In this document: one piece after another, positions 13,856 to 26,471 of the stretch
Layout of the letters: each line of letters starts with the position of its first letter
Numbering within the stretch: the stretch's first letter is position 1
Source of the DNA: Paratinospora sagittata
Lineage: Eukaryota; Streptophyta; Magnoliopsida; Ranunculales; Menispermaceae
Length of the DNA: 64,000 bases
Direction of reading: 5' to 3'
Assembly: GCA_035771175.1 (NCBI GenBank)
Contig: CM069594.1
Location: forward strand, 14,665,670-14,729,669
Notes under the pieces: model-generated
Seen by the model: the letters and a program-made list of their open reading frames with translations, nothing else
Told to the model about the DNA's origin: nothing
Database searches by the model: none
Translations under genes and position numbers: made by a program

Positions 13856-15007
13856 CAAGCTCGAAGAACGAAGACATATCTCATGTCTAATGCATTAGTT
13901 TTATCTTTGGTGTGTAGGGTAACTTCTCGATCAATCTTAGCACTAAGACTCTGAAAATTCCAAAGTCTTCAAAATCAGTTCGATATAGTATTTCATTTTG
14001 AAAAAATGTTTTCCGTAAGGTTTTAATCATAATTTCAATGAGTTTTGAATTATTTAAAAGTGTTTTGAGTCAATGGAATGGTTCTTGAGTGTCAAATTAT
14101 TAATTTTTCAAAAATAAGGCTATCCAGCAATTTTCCAAAATTCTCGAGAAGGCACTAGCGCACCATCAGTGTTGATAGCACGTTGATAGGGTTCTATAAT
14201 AAGACATTTGTTTTTTCTGGAAAATTGTCTATAGCGCGCTATCCCCTTTGATGACTCGCGATAAAGCTGTTGCCTTGATCTTTTCATTTTTAGTAAAATG
14301 GGCAATAACGCGCAATAGGCCTTGATAACACGCTATCGGAAAGTCTAAAAAACTCAAGCTCTCTAGTTTGTGTATATCGACCTGCTATCTGTCAATAGAG
14401 AACATGATACACAACCAAATAGCACTCTATCCACGTCTAAGACAAAAATCAGATATTTCTAACGAGAAATATGTAGGCACTTCTGCTTGCTCGATTTTTC
14501 TATTCCTTACTCAGTTTTGCCAAGTTATCTTAATTGAAATATGTTCTACTAACACCTAGATGATTCCCTTTGTCTCGCACGCCCATAACAACTTTAGATT
14601 AAACAATGTTTTGAATTCAAATCATTTTGTACTCACTTGCTCTTTAAACTGCAACTTCTATTTTTATAAAACACTCATTCTCTGATTTTCAAAAATACAA
14701 CACGCACGATTTTTGTAAGTTAGATTGAGCTTTCCAAAGAGTTTTTCAAGAGAAGAAAGTAATGATTCTTGCATTTGCCAAAACAAGCTTCGAATTGAAT
14801 CAAAATTGCAATCTGTCTTGATGATAACGTCATTGTTGAGCAAGTTCTTCATTTTATCCCTTTTGTGCTTTGATTTGCAGGGGGTATCCATTGTTTTAAA
14901 CTGTAAGTATATGAAGTGGTCTCGGTAAGGTAACACATCAAAAAGAACACAACACCTATATTGCATCAAGAGCACATCAAACAATAGCTTTCGAAGTCTA
15001 CAAAGAT
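13856..15007 (+). repeat. Satellite unit U13
   Basis: As U12, with private aattttccaaaatt near 14130 and gcaggggg near 14877. Confidence 0.96.
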
Positions 15008-16159
15008 CAAGCTCGAAGAACGAAGACATATCTCATGTCTAATGCATTAGTTTTATCTTTGGTGTGTAGGGTAACTTCTCGATCAATCTTAGCACTAAGA
15101 CTCTGAAAATTCCAAAGTCTTCAAAATCAGTTCGATATAGTATTTCATTTTGAAAAAATGTTTTCCGTAAGGTTTTAATCATAATTTCAATGAGTTTTGA
15201 ATTATTTAAAAGTGTTTTGAGTCAATGGAATGGTTCTTGAGTGTCAAAATATTAATTTTTCAAAAATAAGGCTATCCAGCAATTTGCCAAAATTCTCGAG
15301 AAGGCCCTAACGCACTATCAGTGTTGATAGCACGTTGATAGGGTTCTATAATAAGACATTTGTTTTTTCTAGAAAATTGTCTATAGCGCGCTATTCCCTT
15401 TGATGACTCGCTATAAAGCTGTTGCCTTAATCTTTTCATTTTTAGTAAAATGGGCAATAGCGCGCTATAGGCCTTGATAACACGCTATCGGAAAGTCTAA
15501 AAAACTCAAGCTCTTTAGTTTGGGTATATCGACCTGCTATCTGTCAATAAAGAACATGATACACAACCAAATAGCGCTCTATCCACCTCTGAGACCAAAA
15601 TCAGATATTTCTAACGAGAAAAATGTGGGCACTTCTGCTTGCTCGATTTTTCTATACCTTACACAGTTTTGCCAGGTTATCTTAATTGAAATATGCTCTA
15701 CTAACACCTAGATGATTCCCTTTGTCTCGCACGCCCATAACAACTTTAGATTAAACAATGTTTTGAATCCAAATCATTTTGTACTCACTTGCTTTTTAAA
15801 CTGCAACTTCTATTTTTATAAAACACTCATTCTCTGATTTTCAAAAATACAACACGCACGATTTTTGTAAGTTAGATTGGGCTTTCCAAAGAGTTTTTGA
15901 AGAGAAGAAAGTAATGATTCTTGCATTTGCCAAAACAAGCTTCGAATTGAATCAAAATTGCAATCTGTCTTGATGATAACGTCATTGTTGAGCAAGTTCT
16001 TCATTTTATCCCTTTTGTGCTTAGATTTGCAGAGGGTATCCATTGTTTTAAACTGTAAGTATATGAAGTGGTCTCGGTAAGGTAACACATCAAAAAGAAC
16101 ACAACACCTATATTGCATCAAGAGCACATCAAACAATAGCTTTCGTAGTCTACAAAGAT
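15008..16159 (+). repeat. Satellite unit U14, chimera
   Basis: The front carries the attccaaag marker of U10-U13. After about 15,245 it follows another subfamily (gtcaaaatatt, aaggccctaacg, intact second palindrome, tcaataaag). The EcoRI palindrome is lost (gaatccaaatc) near 15765. Confidence 0.95.
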
Positions 16160-17313
16160 CAAGCTCGAAGAACGAAGACATATCTCATGTCTAATGCATT
16201 AGTTTTATCTTTGGTGTGTAGGGTAACTTCTCGATCAATCTTAGCACTAAAACTCTGAAAATTGCAAAGTCTTCAAAATCAGTTCGATATAGTATTTCAT
16301 TTTGAAAAAATGTTTCCCGTAAGGTTTTAATCATAATTTCAATGAGTTTTGAATTATTTAAAAGTGTTTTGAGTCAATGGAATGGTTCTTGAGTGTCAAA
16401 TTATTAATTTTTCAAAAATAAGGCTATCCAGCAATTTGCCAAAATTCTCGAGAAGGCACTAGCGCACCATCAGTGTTGATAGCTCGTGGATAGGGTTCTA
16501 TAATAAGACATTTGTTTTTTCTAGAAAATTGTCTATAGCGCGCTATCCCCATTGATGACTCGCTATAAAGCTGTTGCCTTGATCTTTTCATTTTTAGTAA
16601 AATGGGCAATAACGCGCTATAGGCCTTGATCACACGCTATCGGAAAGTCTAAAAAACTCAAGCTCTCTAGTTTGTGTATATCGACCTGCTATCTGTCAAT
16701 AGAGAACATGATACACAACCAAATAGCACTCTATCCACGTCTGAGACCAAAATTAGATATTTCTAACGAGAAAAATGTGGGCACTTCTGCTTGCTCGATT
16801 TTTCTATTCCTTACACAGTTTTGCCAGGTTATCTTAATTGAAATATGCTCTACTAACACCTAGATGATTCCCTTTGTCTCGCGCGCCCAAAACAACTTTA
16901 GATTAAACAATGTTTTGAATTCAAATCATTTTGTACTCACTTGCTCTTTAACCTGCAACTTCTATTTTTATAAAACAGTCATTCTCTGATTTTCAAAAAT
17001 ACAACACGCACGATTTTTGTAATTTAGATTGAGCTTTCCAAAGAGTTTTTCAAGAGAAGAAAGTAATGATTCTTGCATTTGCCAAAACAAGCTTCGAATT
17101 GAATCAAAATTGCAATCTGTCTTGATGATAACGTCATTGTTGAGCAAGTTCTTCATTTTATCCCTTTTGTGCTTAGATTTGCAGAGGGTATCCATTGTTT
17201 TAAACTGTAAGTATATGAAGTGGTCTCGGTAAGATAACAACATCAAAAAAGAACACAACACCTGTATTGCATCAAGAACACATCAAACAATAGCTTTCGA
17301 AATCTACAAAGAT
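16160..17313 (+). repeat. Satellite unit U15
   Basis: Form A start, the last A unit before U16. The second palindrome is a one-change intermediate (ataacgcgctat). The rear has aacagtcatt and gtaatttagattg; tcgcgcgccc near 16879 is private. Confidence 0.96.
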
Positions 17314-18464
17314 CAAGCTCGAAGAACGAAGACATATCTCATGTCTAATGCATTAGTTTGATCTTTGGTGTTTAGGGTAACCTCTCGATCAAACTCAGCA
17401 CTAAAACTCTGAAAATTGCAAAGTCTTCAAGATCACTTCGATATAGTATTTCATTTTGAAAAAATGTTTTCCGCAAGGTTTTAATCATAATTTCAACGAG
17501 TTTTGAATTATTTAAAAGTGTTTTGAGTCAATGGAATGGTTCTTGAGTGTCAAAATATTAATTTTTCAAAAATAAGACTATCCAGCAATTTGCCAAAATT
17601 CTCGAGAAGGCACTAACGCACTATCAGTGTTGATAGCACGTTGATTGGGTTCTATAATAAGACATTTGTTTTTTCTAGAAAATTGTCTATAGCGCGCTAT
17701 CCCCTTTGATGACTCGCTATAAAGCTATTGCCTTAATCTTTTCATTTTTAGTAAAATGGGCAATAGCGCGCTATAGGCCTTGATAACACGCTATCGGAAA
17801 GTCTAAAAAACTCAAGCTCTTTAGTTTGTGTATATCGACCTACTATCTGTCAATAAAGAACATGATACACAACCAAATAGCGCTCTATCCACGTCTGAGA
17901 CCAAAATCAGATATTTCTAACGAGAAAAATGTGGGCACTTCTGCTTGCTCGATTTTTCTATTCCTTACACAGTTTTGCCAGGTTATCTTAATTGAAATAT
18001 GCTCTACTAACACCTAGATGATTCCCTTTGTCTCGCACGCCCATAACAACTTTAGATTAAACAATGTTTTGAATTCAAATCATTTTGTACTCACTTGCTA
18101 AAACCTGCAACTTCTATTTTTATAAAACACTCATTCTCTGATTTTCAAAAATACAACACGCACGATTTTTGTAAGTTAGAATGAGCTTTCCAAAGAGTTT
18201 TTCAAGAGAAGAAAGCAATGATTCTTGCATTTGCCAAAACAAGCTTCGAATTAAATCAAAATTACAATCTGTCTTGATGATAACGTCATTGTTCAGCAAG
18301 TTCTTCATTTTATCCCTTTTGTGATTAGATTTGCAGAGAGTATCCATTGTTTTAAACTGTAAGTATATGAAGTGGTCTCGATAAGATAACACATCAAAAA
18401 ACAACACAACACCTGTATTGCATCAAGAACGCATCAAACAATAGCTTTCGAAGTCTACAAAGAT
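17314..18464 (+). repeat. Satellite unit U16
   Basis: Form B start with gtgtttagggtaac, ataagactatcc, gttgattggg and ctactatctg; rear of the gctaaaacctgc and agaatgagc type with gcagagagtatc. Confidence 0.96.
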
Positions 18465-19616
18465 CAAGCTCGAAGAACGAAGACATATCTCATGTCTAAT
18501 GCATTAGTTTTATCTTTGGTGTGTAGGGTAACTTCTCGATCAATCTTAGCACTAAGACTCTGAAAATTGCAAAGTCTTCAAAATCAGTTCGATATAGTAT
18601 TTCATTTTGAAAAAATGTTTTTCGTAAGGTTTTAATCATAATTTCAATGAGTTTTGAATTATTTAAAAGTGTTTTGAGTCAATGGAATGGTTCTTGAGTG
18701 TCAAATTATTAATTTTTCAAAAATAAGGCTATCCAGCAATTTGCCAAAATTCTCGAGAAGGCACTAGCGCACCATCAGTGTTGATAGCACGTTGATAGGG
18801 TTCTATAATAAGACATTTGTTTTTTCTGGAAAATTGTCTATAGCGCGCTATCCCCTTTGATGACTCGCGATAAAGCTGTTGCCTTGATCTTTTCATTTTT
18901 AGTAAAATGGGCAATAACGCGCAATAGGCCTTGATAACACGCTATCGGAAAGTCTAAAAAACTCAAGCTCTCTAGTTTGTGTATATCGACCTGCTATCTG
19001 TCAATAGAGAACATGATACACAACCAAATAGCACTCTATCCACGTCTAAGACAAAAATCAGATATTTCTAACGAGAAATATGTAGGCACTTCTGCTTGCT
19101 CGATTTTTCTATTCCTTACTCAGTTTTGCCAAGTTATCTTAATTGAAATATGTTCTACTAACACCTACATGATTCCCTTTGTCTCGCACGCCCATAACAA
19201 CTTTAGATTAAACAATGTTTTGAATTCAAATCATTTTGTACTCACTTGCTCTTTAAACTGCAACTTCTATTTTTATAAAACACTCATTCTCTGATTTTCA
19301 AAAATACAACACGCACGATTTTTGTAAGTTAGATTGAGCTTTCCAAAGAGTTTTTCAAGAGAAGAAAGTAATGATTCTTGCATTTGCCAAAACAAGCTTC
19401 GAATTGAATCAAAATTGCAATCTGTCTTGATGATAACGTCATTGTTCAGCAAGTTCTTCATTTTATCCCTTTTGTGCTTAGATTTACAGAGGGTATCCAT
19501 TGTTTTAAACTGTAAGTATATGAAGTGGTCTCGGTAAGATAACACATCAAAAAAAACACAACACCTGTATTGCATCAAGAACGCATCAAACAATAGCTTT
19601 CGAAGTCTACAAAGAT
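18465..19616 (+). repeat. Satellite unit U17
   Basis: First member of the 2,302-bp dimer. Private gtttttcgtaagg, and cacctacatg near 19161, which removes the stop that closes the forward frame in other units. It has ataacgcgcaat and atttacagaggg. Confidence 0.96.
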
Positions 19617-20766
19617 CAAGCTCGAAGAACGAAGACATATCTCATGTCTAATGCATTAGTTTTATCTTTGGTGTGTAGGGTAACTTCTCGATCAATCTTA
19701 GCACTAAGACTCTGAAAATTGCAAAGTCTTCAAAATCAGTTCGATATAGTATTTCATTTTGAAAAAATGTTTTCCGTAAGGTTTTAATCATAATTTCAAC
19801 GAGTTTTGAATTATATAAAAGTGTTTTGAGTCAATGGAATGGTTCTTGAGTGTCAAAATATTAATTTTTCAAAAATAAGGCTATCCAGGAATTTGCCAAA
19901 ATTCTCGAGAAGGCACTAACGCACTATCAGTGTTGATAGCACGTTGATAGGGTTCTATAATAAGACATTTGTTTTTTCTAGAAAATTGTCTAAAGCGCGC
20001 TATCCCCTTTGATGACTCGCTATAAAGCTGTTGCCTTAATCTTTTCATTTTTAGTAAAATGGGCAATAGCGCGCTATAGGCCTTGATAACACGCTATCGG
20101 AAAGTCTAAAAAACTCAAGCTCTTTAGTTTGTGTATATCGACCTGCTATCTGTCAATAAAGAACATGATACACAACCAAATAGCGCTCTATCCACGTCTG
20201 AGACCAAAATCAGATATTTCTAACGAGAAAAATGTGGGCACTTCTGCTTGCTCGATTTTTCTATTCCTTACACAGTTTTGCCAGGTTATCTTAATTGAAA
20301 TATGCTCTACTAACACCTAGATATTCCCTTTGTCTCGCACGCCCATAACAACTTTAGATTAAACAATGTTTTGAATTCAAATCATTTTGTACTCACTTGC
20401 TAAAACCTGCAACTTCTATTTTTATAAAACACTCATTCTCTGATTTTCAAAAATACAACACGCACGATTTTTGTAAGTTAGAATGAGCTTTCCAAAGAGT
20501 TTTTCAAGAGAAGAAAGCAATGATTCTTGCATTTGCCAAAACAAGCTTCGAATTAAATCAAAATTACAATCTGTCTTGATGATAACGTCATTGTTCAGCA
20601 AGTTCTTCATTTTATCCCTTTTGTGATTAGATTTGCAGAGAGTATCCATTGTTTTAAACTGTAAGTATATGAAGTGGTCTCGATAAGATAACACATCAAA
20701 AAAAAACACAACACCTGTATTGCATCAAGAACGCATCAAACAATAGCTTTCGAAGTCTACAAAGAT
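19617..20766 (+). repeat. Satellite unit U18
   Basis: Second member of the dimer: ttatataaaag, ccaggaatttgcc, tctaaagcgcgc, tcaataaag and a 1-base deletion in cacctagatattcc. Confidence 0.96.
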
Positions 20767-21918
20767 CAAGCTCGAAGAACGAAGACATATCTCATGTCTA
20801 ATGCATTAGTTTTATCTTTGGTGTGTAGGGTAACTTCTCGATCAATCTTAGCACTAAGACTCCGAAAATTGCAAAGTCTTCAAAATCAGTTCGATATAGT
20901 ATTTCATTTTGAAAAAATGTTTTCCGTAAGGTTTTAATCATAATTTCAATGAGTTTTGAATTATTTAAAAGTGTTTTGAGTCAATGGAATGGTTCTTGAG
21001 TGTCAAATTATTAATTTTTCAAAAATAAGGCTATCCAGCAATTTGCCAAAATTCTCGAGAAGGCACTAGCGCACCATCAGTGTTGATAGCACGTTGATAG
21101 GGTTCTATAATAAGACATTTGTTTTTTCTGGAAAATTGTCTATAGCGCGCTATCCCCTTTGATGACTCGCGATAAAGCTGTTGCCTTGATCTTTTCATTT
21201 TTAGTAAAATGGGCAATAACGCGCAATAGGCCTTGATAACACGCTATCGGAAAGTCTAAAAAACTCAAGCTCTCTAGTTTGTGTATATCGACCTGCTATC
21301 TGTCAATAGAGAACATGATACACAACCAAATAGCACTCTATCCACGTCTAAGACAAAAATCAGATATTTCTAACGAGAAATATGTGGGAACTTCTGCTTG
21401 CTCGATTTTTCTATTCCTTACTCAGTTTTGCCAAGTTATCTTAATTGAAATATGTTCTACTAACACCTAGATGATTCCCTTTGTCTCGCACGCCCATAAC
21501 AACTTTAGATTAAACAATGTTTTGAATTCAAATCATTTTGTACTCAGTTGCTCTTTAAACTGCAACTTCTATTTTTATAAAACACTCATTCTCTGATTTT
21601 CAAAAATACAACACGCACGATTTTTGTAAGTTAGATTGAGCTTTCCAAAGAGTTTTTCAAGAGAAGAAAGTAATGATTCTTGCATTTGCCAAAACAAGCT
21701 TCGAATTGAATCAAAATTGCAATCTGTCTTGATGATAACGTCATTGTTCAGCAAGTTCTTCATTTTATCCCTTTTGTGCTTAGATTTACAGAGGGTATCC
21801 ATTGTTTTAAACTGTAAGTATATGAAGTGGTCTCGGTAAGATAACACATCAAAAAAAACACAACACCTGTATTGCATCAAGAACGCATCAAACAATAGCT
21901 TTCGAAGTCTACAAAGAT
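20767..21918 (+). repeat. Satellite unit U19
   Basis: Near-copy of U17, with ctccgaaaatt, tgtgggaac and tactcagttgc as private changes and the normal cacctagatg. Confidence 0.96.
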
Positions 21919-23068
21919 CAAGCTCGAAGAACGAAGACATATCTCATGTCTAATGCATTAGTTTTATCTTTGGTGTGTAGGGTAACTTCTCGATCAATCT
22001 TAGCACTAAGACTCTGAAAATTGCAAAGTCTTCAAAATCAGTTCGATATAGTATTTCATTTTGAAAAAATGTTTTCCGTAAGGTTTTAATCATAATTTCA
22101 ACGAGTTTTGAATTATATAAAAGTGTTTTGAGTCAATGGAATGGTTCTTGAGTGTCAAAATATTAATTTTTCAAAAATAAGGCTATCCAGGAATTTGCCA
22201 AAATTCTCGAGAAGGCACTAACGCACTATCAGTGTTGATAGCACGTTGATAGGGTTCTATAATAAGACATTTGTTTTTTCTAGAAAATTGTCTAAAGCGC
22301 GCTATCCCCTTTGATGACTCGCTATAAAGCTGTTGCCTTAATCTTTTCATTTTTAGTAAAATGGGCAATAGCGCGCTATAGGCCTTGATAACACGCTATC
22401 GGAAAGTCTAAAAAACTCAAGCTCTTTAGTTTGTGTATATCGACCTGCTATCTATCAATAAAGAACATGATACACAACCAAATAGCGCTCTATCCACGTC
22501 TGAGACCAAAATCAGATATTTCTAACGAGAAAAATGTGGGCACTTCTGCTTGCTCGATTTTTCTATTCCTTACACAGTTTTGCCAGGTTATCTTAATTGA
22601 AATATGCTCTACTAACACCTAGATATTCCCTTTGTCTCGCACGCCCATAACAACTTTAGATTAAACAATGTTTTGAATTCAAATCATTTTGTACTCACTT
22701 GCTAAAACCTGCAACTTCTATTTTTATAAAACACTCATTCTCTGATTTTCAAAAATACAACACGCACGATTTTTGTAAGTTAGAATGAGCTTTCCAAAGA
22801 GTTTTTCAAGAGAAGAAAGCAATGATTCTTGCATTTGCCAAAACAAGCTTCGAATTAAATCAAAATTACAATCTGTCTTGATGATAACGTCATTGTTCAG
22901 CAAGTTCTTCATTTTATCCCTTTTGTGATTAGATTTGCAGAGAGTATCCATTGTTTTAAACTGTAAGTATATGAAGTGGTCTCGATAAGATAACACATCA
23001 AAAAAAAACACAACACCTGTATTGCATCAAGAACGCATCAAACAATAGCTTTCGAAGTCTACAAAGAT
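21919..23068 (+). repeat. Satellite unit U20
   Basis: Near-copy of U18, with tctatcaataaag as a private change. Confidence 0.96.
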
Positions 23069-24163
23069 CAAGCTCGAAGAACGAAGACATATCTCATGTC
23101 TAATGCATTAGTTTTATCTTTGGTGTGTAGGGTAACTTCTCGATCAATCTTAGCACTAAGACTCTGAAAATTGCAAAGTCTTCAAAATCAGTTCGATATA
23201 GTATTTCATTTTGAAAAAATGTTTTCCGTAAGGTTTTAATCATAATTTCAACGAGTTTTGAATTGTATAAAAGTGTTTTGAGTCAATGGAATGGTTCTTG
23301 AGTGTCAAAATATTAATTTTTCAAAAATAAGGCTATCCAGCAATTTGCCAAAATTCTCGAGAAGGCACTAACGCACCATCAGTGTTGACAGCGCTATCCC
23401 CTTTGATGACTCGCTATAAAGCTGTTGCCTTAATCATTTCATTTTTAGTAAAATGGGCAATAGCGCGCTATAGGCCTTGATAACACGCTATCGGAAAGTC
23501 TAAAAAACTCAAGCTCTCTAGTTTGTGTATATCGACCTGCTATCTGTCAATAGAGAACATGATACACAACCAAATAGCACTTTATCCACGTCTGAGACCA
23601 AAATCAAATATTTCTAACGAGAAAAATGTGGGCACTTCTGCTTGCTCGATTTTTCTATTCCTTACACATTTTTGCCAGGTTATCTTAATTGAAATATGCT
23701 CTACTAACACCTAGATGATTCCCTTTGTCTCGCACGCCCAAAACAACTTTAGATTAAACAGTGTTTTGAATTCAAATCATTTTGTACTCACTTGCTCTTT
23801 AACCTACAACTTCTATTTTTATAAAACAGCCATTCTCTGATTTTCAAAAATACAACACGCACGATTTTTGTAATTTAGATTGAGCTTTCCAAAGAGTTTT
23901 TCAAGAGAAGAAAGTAATGATTCTTGCATTTGCCAAAACAAGCTTCGAATTGAATCAAAATTGCAATCTGTCTTGATGATAACGTCATTGTTCAACATGT
24001 TCTTCATTTTATCCCTTTTGTGCTTAGATTTGCAGAGGGTATCCATTGTTTTAAACTGTAAGTATATGAAGTGGTCTCGGTAAGATAACACATCAAAAAA
24101 GAGCACAACACCTGTATTGCATCAAGAACACATCAAACAATAGCTTTCGAAGTCTACAAAGAT
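23069..24163 (+). repeat. Satellite unit U21, shortest (1,095 bp)
   Basis: Last form A unit. A 58-bp deletion joins gtgttgacagc to gctatcccc at about 23392, removing most of the first dyad interval and half of the first perfect palindrome. The rear has atcaaatattt, acacatttttgcc and agcatgt-like markers linking it to U27 and U29. Confidence 0.95.
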
Positions 24164-25316
24164 GAAACTCGAAGAACGAAGACATATCTCATGTCTAATG
24201 CATTAGTTTGATCTTTGGTGTGTAGGGTAACCTCTCGATCAAACTCAGCACTAAAACTCTGAAAATTGCAAAGTCTTCAAAATCACTTTGATATAGTATT
24301 TCATTTTGAAAAAATGTTTTCCGTAAGGTTTTAATCATAATTTCAACGAGTTTTGAATTATTTAAAAGTGTTTTGAGTCAATGGAATGGTTCTTGAGTGT
24401 CAAAATATTAATTTTTCAAAAATAAGGCTATCCAGCAATTTGCCAAAATTCTCGAGAAGGCACTAACGCACCATCAGTGTTGACAGCACGTTGATAGGGT
24501 TCTATAATAAGACATTTGTTTTTTCTGGAAAATTGTCTATAACGCGCTATCCCCTTTGATGACTCGCTATAAAGCTGTTGCCTTAATCATTTCATTTTTA
24601 GTAAAATGGGCAATAGCGCGCTATAGGCCTTGATAACACGCTATCGGAAAGTCTAAAAAACTCAAGCTCTCTAGTTTGTGTATATCGACCTGCTATCTGT
24701 CATTAGAGAACATGATACACAACCAAATAGCACTATATCCACGTCTGAGACAAAAATCAGATATTTCTAACGAGAAAAATGTGGGCACTTTTGCTTGCTC
24801 GATTTTTCTATTCCTTACTCAGTTTTGCCAGGTTATCTTAATTGAAATATTCTCTACTAACACCTAGATGATTCCCTTTGTCTCGCACGCCCAAAACAAC
24901 TTAAGATTAAACAATGTTTTGAATTCAAATCATTTTGTACTCACTTGCTCTTTAACCTACAACTTCTATTTTTATAAAACAGTCATTCTCTGATTTTCAA
25001 AAATACAACACGCACGATTTTTGTAATTTAGATTGAGCTTTCCAAAGAGTTTTTGAAGAGAAGAAAGTAATGATTCTTGCATTTGCCAAAACAAGCTTCG
25101 AATTGAATCAAAATTGCAATCTGTCTTGATGATAACGTCATTGTTCAGCAAGTTCTTCATTTTATCCCTTTTGTGCTTAGATTTGCAGAGGGTATCCATT
25201 GTTTTAAACTGTAAGTATATGAAGTGGTCTCGGTAAGATAACACACCAAAAAAGAGCACAACACCTGTATTGCATCAAGAACACATCAAACAATAGCTTT
25301 CGAAGTCTACAAAGAT
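24164..25316 (+). repeat. Satellite unit U22
   Basis: First unit of the uninterrupted form B region. Anchor gatgaaactcg; tgacagc in the first dyad; tctataacgcgctat breaks the first palindrome; gtcattagag; tttttgaagag. Confidence 0.96.
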
Positions 25317-26471
25317 GAAGCTCGAAGAACGAAGACATATCTCATGTCTAATGCATTAGTTTGATCTTTGGTGTGTAGGGTAACCTCTCGATCAAACTCA
25401 GCACTAAAACTCTGAAAATTGCAAAGTCTTCAAAATCACTTCGATATAGTATTTCATTTTAAAAAAATGTTTTCCGTAAGGTTTTAATCATAATTTCAAC
25501 GAGTTTTGAATTATTTAAAAGTGTTTTGAGTCAATGGAATGGTTCTTGAGTGTCAAAATATTAATTTTTCAAAAATAAGGCTATCCAGCAATTTGCCAAA
25601 ATTCTCGAGAAGGCACTAACGCACTATCAGTGTTGATAGCACGTTGATAGGGTTCTATAATAAGACATTTGTTTTTTCTGGAAAATTGTCTATAGCACAC
25701 GCTATCCCCTTTGATGACTCGCTATAAAGCTGTTGCCTTGATCTTTTCATTTTTAGTAAAATGGGCAATAGCGCGCTATAGGCCTTGAACACACGCTATC
25801 GGAAAGTCTAAAAAACTCAAGCTCTCTAGTTTGTGTATATCGACCTGCTATCTGTCATTAGAGAACATGATACACAACCAAATAGCACTATATCCACGTC
25901 TGAGACAAAAATCAGATATTTCTAACGAGAAAAATGTGGGCACTTTTGCTTGCTCGATTTTTCTATTCCTTACTCAGATTTGCCAGGTTATCTTAATTGA
26001 AATATTCTCTACTAACACCTAGATGATTCCCTTTGTCTCGCACGCCCAAAACAACTTTAGATTAAACAATGTTTTGAATTCAAATCATTTTGTACTCACT
26101 TGCTCTTTAGCCTACAACTTCTATTTTTATAAAACAGTCATTCTCTGATTTTCAAAAATACAACACGCACGATTTTTGTAATTTAGATTGAGCTTTCCAA
26201 AGAGTTTTTGAAGAGAAGAAAGTAATGATTCTTGCATTTGCCAAAACAAGCTTCGAATTGAATCAAAATTGCAATCTGTCTTGATGATAACGTCATTGTT
26301 CAGCAAGTTCTTCATTTTATCCCTTTTGTGCTTAGATTTGCAGAGGGTATCCATTGTTTTAAACTGCAAGTATATGAAGTGGTCTCGGTAAGATAACACA
26401 TCAAAAAAGAACACAACACCTGTATTGCATCAAAAACGCATCAAACAAGAGCTTTCGAAGTCTACAAAGAT
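25317..26471 (+). repeat. Satellite unit U23
   Basis: Anchor gaagctcg; attttaaaaaaatg; the first palindrome is expanded by 2 bp to atagcacacgctat near 25693; gaacacacgc; ctcagatttgcc. Confidence 0.96.

Larger units (their letters stand above)
10400..16159 (+). repeat. Run of five 1,152-bp units (U10-U14)
   Basis: Five successive anchors are exactly 1,152 bp apart. U10 and U11 show no difference in the stretches I compared; U12 and U13 differ by a few bases. All carry the private marker attccaaag in place of attgcaaag. U14 shares this front part but switches to another subfamily after about 15,245. This is single-unit amplification rather than dimer amplification. Confidence 0.9.
18465..23068 (+). 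repeat. Duplicated 2,302-bp dimer (U17-U18 / U19-U20)
   Basis: U17 resembles U19 and U18 resembles U20 far more than adjacent units resemble each other. The two dimers are exactly 2,302 bp each. Shared private marks are ttatataaaag, ccaggaatttgcc and tctaaagcgcgc in U18 and U20, and atttacagaggg in U17 and U19. Only a handful of substitutions separate the copies. Confidence 0.92.
1..24163 (+). repeat. Array domain 1: mixed haplotypes A and B, variable unit length
   Basis: The first ~110 bp of each unit here exists in two linked forms. Form A is U1, U3, U4, U8, U10-U15 and U17-U21. Form B is U2, U5-U7, U9 and U16. The forms differ at about six linked positions (for example acttctcgatcaatc against acctctcgatcaaac). 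Unit lengths range from 1,095 to 1,176. Other marker sites reassort between units, which indicates past recombination among subfamilies. Confidence 0.9.

Noticed and set aside
17368..17378. Plant telomere-like TTTAGGG in U16
   Set aside because: It is a single motif made by one substitution in tgtagggtaacc; there is no tandem telomere run.
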